Shown piece after piece: positions 60,132 to 64,000 of a DNA stretch of 64,000 nt (its first letter is position 1; every line of letters starts with the position of its first letter). The stretch is from Billgrantia azerbaijanica (GTDB taxonomy: Bacteria; Pseudomonadota; Gammaproteobacteria; Pseudomonadales; Halomonadaceae). Under the pieces are notes generated by a model. It was not told where the DNA came from. It ran no database searches and was given only the letters and a program-made list of their open reading frames with translations. Position numbers and translations under genes: made by a program. The stretch spans positions 469,808 through 533,807 of the forward strand of contig SBLD01000001.1 in assembly GCA_004551485.1 (NCBI GenBank), given 5' to 3'.

Positions 60132-61037
60132 CCGGCGGCTGCGTGCCACCAGCACCACCCCGGCAATGGTCACCGCCATGCCGACCAGGCCGATCGTCGG
60201 CAGGCGCTCGTCGAACAGCCACCATGCCTCCAGCGCCGTCACCGGCGGCACCAGGTAGAAGAGGCTCGCCACGCGCGAGGCCTCGCCGCGCTTGATCAGC
60301 GCCATCAGCAGCAGGATGGCGCTGATCGACAGCACCAGGACCAGCCACAGCAGCGTCAGCACGAAGGTGGGGGCCCAGTCGATGTGGCGCTCCTCGAAGA
60401 GGAGGGCGCCGAGGCCCAGCAGGGTGCCGGCGGCCAGGTACTGCACCGCGGTGCCGGCGAGCAGCGGCATGCCGGTGCAGAAGCGCTTCTGGTAGAGGGT
60501 GCCCAACGAGATGCCCGCGAGCGCCACCGTCACGCTGAGCAGCGCCCCCGGGCCGAACCCCTGGAAGAGTGCCTCGCCCGGGTCGAGCTTGCTGCCCAGT
60601 ACCAGGGTGATGCCGCCAAGCCCCAGGGCCAGCCCCAGCCACTGCAGGGCGGAGAGGCGCTCGCCCAGCAGCGGACGGGCCAGGGCGGCGGTGAGCAGCG
60701 GCTGCAGCCCCACCAGCAGCGCGGCAAGCCCCGCCGGCATGCCAAGCTGGATGCCGTAGAAGACGCCGCCCAGGTAGGCGCCGTGCACCAGCAGCCCCGA
60801 GACGCCGATATGCGCCCACAGCCGCACGCCGCGCGGCCAGTCCCCCCTGAGCAGGGTCACCAGGGGGATCAGCAGCGCGAGCGTCAGCACGAAGCGCACG
60901 AAGAGGAAGGTAAAGGGCTCGGCATGGGGGAGCCCGAACTTGGCGCCGATGAAGCCGGTGCTCCACAGGGCCACGAAGAGCACCGGCATGCTCGCCAGCC
61001 ATAGCCGGCCGGGAGGGGAGAGGACAAGAGAGCGCAT
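60129..61037 (-). CDS. DMT-family (EamA) transporter
   Basis: A 302-residue membrane protein with ten helices in two EamA repeats (FVALWSTGFIGAKFGLPHAEP at the start of the first, VSLGTLYQKRF-like GISLGTLYQKRFCTG at the start of the second). DMT exporters move metabolites or amino acids; the substrate cannot be told. ATG 61037 is the family-like start; the frame extends 59 codons upstream without homology. It converges with mtgA. Confidence 0.88.
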   Translation of the reverse strand: MRSLVLSPPGRLWLASMPVLFVALWSTGFIGAKFGLPHAEPFTFLFVRFVLTLALLIPLVTLLRGDWPRGVRLWAHIGVSGLLVHGAYLGGVFYGIQLGMPAGLAALLVGLQPLLTAALARPLLGERLSALQWLGLALGLGGITLVLGSKLDPGEALFQGFGPGALLSVTVALAGISLGTLYQKRFCTGMPLLAGTAVQYLAAGTLLGLGALLFEERHIDWAPTFVLTLLWLVLVLSISAILLLMALIKRGEASRVASLFYLVPPVTALEAWWLFDERLPTIGLVGMAVTIAGVVLVARSRR

Positions 61038-61208
61038 ATGAGAGAGTGACGTCCTGGTCGCAACGAAACATCGACCATACTGCGTTCCCGGCCCGGGCAA
61101 AAGGGTGGCCTGGCCAAGGGTCTTACACTCCGTTACTGGAAAGTTCTGAACCCCGGGGTGAAAGGGGGCGTCACAGGCTCGCATACACACGCAAACCTGG
61201 AGGTATTC

Positions 61209-61595
61209 ATGCAACGGATGACTGCACTGTTCTCGGCCGCCCTGCTTGCCGTAGGCCTGATGGGCGCCCAGGCCCAGGCACAGCAGGACCCCGCAGCATC
61301 ACCCGAACAGCCGGCGGCTACCGCACCGGCTCAGGACTTCTCCGACGAGCAGCTGCAGCAGTTCGCCGACGCCTCACAGCAGATCGCCATGATCTCCCAG
61401 GAGTACACCCAGCGTCTGCAGAAAGCCGAAGGCGAGCAGGCTCAGCAGGAGGTGCGGCAGGAAGCCAACGACAAGATGGTTGAGGTGGTCGAGGACAGCG
61501 GTCTCGACGTGAATACCTTCAATGCCATCGGCCAGGCCATCCAGCAGGATCCCGAATTGATGCAGCGCGTCCAGGAGATGGCACAGCAGCCCTGA
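61209..61595 (+). CDS. Exported DUF4168 protein
   Basis: A 128-residue protein with a signal peptide (about 1-24, TALFSAALLAVGLMGAQAQA). It is rich in Gln, Ala and Glu and predicted to be helical. The region DEQLQQFADASQQIAMISQ and GLDVNTFNAIGQAIQQDPEL match my recollection of DUF4168, a periplasmic family of unknown function. AGGTATTC lies upstream. Followed by a 30-bp perfect palindrome. Confidence 0.8.
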   Translation: MQRMTALFSAALLAVGLMGAQAQAQQDPAASPEQPAATAPAQDFSDEQLQQFADASQQIAMISQEYTQRLQKAEGEQAQQEVRQEANDKMVEVVEDSGLDVNTFNAIGQAIQQDPELMQRVQEMAQQP

Positions 61596-61622
61596 GCGGA
61601 GCGCGTTACTGCCGCCACCGTT

Positions 61623-61652
61623 GTCGAAGGCCACCCGCGGGTGGCCTTCGAC
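61623..61652. terminator. 30-bp perfect palindrome after the DUF4168 gene
   Basis: GTCGAAGGCCACCCG (61623-61637) is followed at once by its exact reverse complement (61638-61652). The RNA would form a long hairpin with a very small loop. No T-run follows, so it may protect the mRNA end or pause polymerase. Confidence 0.6.
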
Positions 61653-61742
61653 GTATGCAGGGGTCGCATCCAGACCTTTACAGCCGAGAGGGGCGACCAC
61701 AAACTGGCACCTGAAGTCGGCATGATGGCAAGGGGGTGACGC

Positions 61743-63659
61743 ATGGACGTGGAGCTGTTGGAGATCCGCCAGCACATGGCGCAGTTTCCCCCCTTCGATG
61801 GCCTCTCCGACGAGCTGCTCGACGAGGTGGCGGGGCAGGTCGAGGTGAGCTACTTCAAGGCGGGCACCGATATCCTCACCCTCGACCAGGAGGTGCACGA
61901 GCTCTGCTACATCCGCAGCGGGGCCGTCGAGGTGTACCGACGCAGCGGCGATCTCTACAACCGCCTCGGCGAGGGCGACATCCTCGGCCACTTCAGCCTG
62001 CTGCGCAATCACCGCGTGCGGTTTCCCGCCACGGCCTTGGAAGACACCCTGATCTACTTCATCCCCGAGTCGGTGTTCCGGCGCCTGTGCGAGGCCGACG
62101 AGCACTTCGCCGACTTCGTCGAGCTCGGTCGTCCGCGCCTCGAAGCGGCCGTGGAGGATCAGAAGAAGGCCAACGACATGATGATCACCCGGGTGCGCAA
62201 GCTCCTGACGCGCTATCCGGTGATGGTCGAGGCCACCGCCACGGTGCAGGAGACGGCGCGCCAGATCACCGCGGCGCAGGCCTCGGCGGCGCTGGTACTG
62301 GATGCCGCAGGCGACAACCCCCGCTACAGCTTCGCCGACAGCGAGGAGCGGGTGTGGGAGATGAGCGGTATCCTCACCGACAGCGACTTCCGTACCCGGG
62401 TGGTGGCCGAGGGCCTGCCTCCCGACACGCCGGTGGGCAGGCTGGTGGGCAAACCGCCGATCACCATCCAGTCCGACGAGTCGGTGTACGAGGCGATGCT
62501 CACCATGCTGCGCAACAACATCCACCACCTGCCGGTGCTGCACCGCCGCCGGCCGGTGGGCATCGTGCACCTCTCCGACATCATCCGCTACGAGACCCAC
62601 TCGAGCCTCTATCTGGTCAGCAACATCTACAGCCAGTCGAGCGTCGCAGGGTTGGCCAAGCTCGCCCCCGACGTGCGGGCCGCGTTCGTGCGCATGGTGG
62701 AAGAGGGTGCCAGCTCGCACATGGTCGGCAGTGCCCTGTCGACCATCGGACGCAGCTTCACGCGGCGCCTGCTGGAGCTGGCGGAGCGGGAGCTGGGGCC
62801 GCCGCCGGTGCCCTACTGCTTCATGGTCAACGGCTCCATGGCCCGCGACGAGCAGTCGATCGTCACCGACCAGGACAACGCCCTGGTGCTCTCCGACGAC
62901 TTCGATCCCGAGCGCCATGACGCCTACTTCCTGGCGCTGGCCCAACGGGTCAGCGACGGCCTGCACGCCTGCGGCTACACCTACTGCAAGGGCGATGTGA
63001 TGGCGACCAATGCCCAGTGGCGCCAGCCGCTGTCGGTGTGGAAGCGTTACTTCAGCGACTGGATCGACGATCCCACCCCCGAGCGGCTCCTGCACAGCTC
63101 GATCTTCTTCGATCTCGACAGCGCCTTCGGCGAGGAGGACTATGTCGAGCAGCTGCAGGACCTGCTGGCGACCAAGGCGGCGAAGAGCCCGCTGTTCCTT
63201 GCCGCCATGGCGCGCAACGCCCTGAACCGCACGCCGCCGCTGGGCATCTTCCGCACCTTCGTGATGGAGAAGGACGGCGAGCAGAACAACTCCATCAACC
63301 TCAAGCGGCGCGGCACGGCACCGCTCGTCGACCTGATCCGCGTGCACGCCCTGGCCTGCGGGTCGCGCGCCCAGAACAGCTTCGAGCGCCTCGACGACAT
63401 CGCCAGGACCCAGCTGCTGGCGCCCGGCGTCGGCGAAAAGCTGCGCTATGCGCTGGAGTTCCTGGCCATGTCGCGGATCCGTCACCAGGTGATCGACCTC
63501 CAGCAGGATCGCGAACCCGACAACAACATCGAGCCGGAGAACGTCGCCGACAGCGAGCGGCACAACCTCAAGGATGCCTTCCAGGTGCTGAGCAACGCCC
63601 AGAAGTTCCTCAAGTACCGCTATCCGATGCCGTCCCGCTCCCACCACCGGTCGCGCTGA
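61743..63659 (+). CDS. cNMP-binding, CBS and DUF294 nucleotidyltransferase-like signalling protein
   Basis: A 638-residue multidomain protein. A cyclic-nucleotide-binding domain (about 15-125, FKAGTDILTLDQEVHELCYI) is followed by two CBS domains (about 155-285, with IHHLPVLHRRRPVGIVHLSD). A DUF294 nucleotidyltransferase-like domain follows (about 340-470, MVNGSMARDEQSIVTDQDNA) and then the DUF294_C helical domain (about 490-610). The GS-x-DQDN triad fits a nucleotidyltransferase of the GlnE/GlnD kind. The target is unknown. It is followed by an exonuclease gene, a pairing I recall from other gammaproteobacteria. Confidence 0.88.
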   Translation: MDVELLEIRQHMAQFPPFDGLSDELLDEVAGQVEVSYFKAGTDILTLDQEVHELCYIRSGAVEVYRRSGDLYNRLGEGDILGHFSLLRNHRVRFPATALEDTLIYFIPESVFRRLCEADEHFADFVELGRPRLEAAVEDQKKANDMMITRVRKLLTRYPVMVEATATVQETARQITAAQASAALVLDAAGDNPRYSFADSEERVWEMSGILTDSDFRTRVVAEGLPPDTPVGRLVGKPPITIQSDESVYEAMLTMLRNNIHHLPVLHRRRPVGIVHLSDIIRYETHSSLYLVSNIYSQSSVAGLAKLAPDVRAAFVRMVEEGASSHMVGSALSTIGRSFTRRLLELAERELGPPPVPYCFMVNGSMARDEQSIVTDQDNALVLSDDFDPERHDAYFLALAQRVSDGLHACGYTYCKGDVMATNAQWRQPLSVWKRYFSDWIDDPTPERLLHSSIFFDLDSAFGEEDYVEQLQDLLATKAAKSPLFLAAMARNALNRTPPLGIFRTFVMEKDGEQNNSINLKRRGTAPLVDLIRVHALACGSRAQNSFERLDDIARTQLLAPGVGEKLRYALEFLAMSRIRHQVIDLQQDREPDNNIEPENVADSERHNLKDAFQVLSNAQKFLKYRYPMPSRSHHRSR

Positions 63660-63676
63660 AGGCGTTCCTGCCGATC

Positions 63677-64000
63677 ATGCTGAGCCTGCGACAGAAGCCC
63701 CATCCCCACGCGCCCAACTGGCCGGAGTATTTCCGGCAGCGCGCCGCGGCCGCCCATTCGCCGCTGCTGGCACGCTACTTCGAGACCGGCATGCCGTCGC
63801 CGCACACGCCCATCGGCGAGGTGGAGATGGTCGCCCTCGACCTGGAGACCACCGGCATGGACCCGCGGCGCCACGCCATCGTCAGCGTCGGCATGGTGCC
63901 CTTCACCCTGTCGCGGGTGCGCCTGGCCGAACGCCGCTACTGGGTGGTGCGGCCCACCCGGCCGCTCTCCAGCAAGTCGATCACCCTGCACCGCATCACC
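63677..64000 (+). CDS. DnaQ-like 3'-5' exonuclease, partial at window end
   Basis: Only the first 108 codons are visible. After about 50 residues (PNWPEYFRQRAAAAHSP) comes the exonuclease motif ExoI, VALDLETTGMDPRRHAIVSVG, with the two metal-binding acidic residues D and E. This matches the epsilon subunit/DEDD exonuclease family. The frame remains open at the end of the window. It starts 17 bp after the DUF294 gene, so the two are probably co-transcribed. Confidence 0.88.
   Translation, partial: MLSLRQKPHPHAPNWPEYFRQRAAAAHSPLLARYFETGMPSPHTPIGEVEMVALDLETTGMDPRRHAIVSVGMVPFTLSRVRLAERRYWVVRPTRPLSSKSITLHRIT

Noticed and set aside
61374-63647. A 757-codon minus-strand frame opposite the DUF294 gene
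   Set aside because: Same shadow effect; the plus-strand gene has clear domains.

Overview
The window is a contiguous piece of a high-GC gammaproteobacterial chromosome, most likely Halomonas or a close relative (Halomonadaceae). This rests on gene content and family resemblance, not on a database search: two complete Mrp-type Na+/H+ antiporter operons, a PHA-synthesis repressor (PhaR), a DUF6482 protein, AmgK/MurU cell-wall recycling beside lptD, and a Pseudomonas/Halomonas-like order of housekeeping genes. No transposase, integrase, phage gene, CRISPR array or rRNA gene was seen. The only tRNA is tRNA-Leu(CAG) at the left edge.

Layout. 1-9.3 kb holds tRNA-Leu, RNase R, RlmB, the rpsF-rpsR-(membrane protein)-rplI operon, dnaB, two small genes of unknown role and hemH. 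9.25-9.41 kb is a structured inverted-repeat element. 9.4-21.7 kb holds two complete Mrp antiporter operons transcribed away from each other across a 567-bp control region. The left one has mnhB fused to mnhA; the right one has separate mnhA and mnhB. 21.8-25.1 kb holds an MltB-type lytic transglycosylase, a PRC-barrel protein with a repeat tail, an exported retropepsin-like protein and RsmE. 25.2-30.7 kb holds phaR, purD, a thioesterase, prkB, a HIT protein, coq7, an alkylated-base glycosylase and an OsmC protein.

30.8-40.3 kb holds a second structured intergenic element, then murU-amgK divergent from lptD-surA-pdxA-rsmA-apaG-apaH-cca, an outer-membrane biogenesis and RNA-maturation operon. 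The surA product keeps its N-terminal and C-terminal parts but has neither parvulin domain. 40.3-48.6 kb holds a DHH phosphoesterase, folK-folB, plsY, tsaD and the classical rpsU-dnaG-rpoD macromolecular synthesis operon. 48.6-56.2 kb holds a LysR regulator divergent from sdaA, then a five-gene branched-chain-amino-acid-type (HAAT) ABC transporter preceded by a perfect 14-bp palindromic operator candidate. 56.2-64 kb holds a LysR regulator divergent from frmA-fghA (formaldehyde detoxification), mtgA, a DMT transporter, a DUF4168 protein, a cNMP/CBS/DUF294 signalling protein and the start of a DnaQ-like exonuclease cut by the window end.

The region is mostly core genome. The points most worth following are the head-to-head antiporter operons and their shared control region, the SurA without PPIase domains, the two folded intergenic elements, the operator before the liv-type cluster together with the Arg-for-Lys Walker A of its second ATPase, and the exported retropepsin/PRC-barrel pair. 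Start sites were chosen by hand from ribosome-binding sites, overlaps and family N-termini. Promoters and hairpins were found by eye and are untested.
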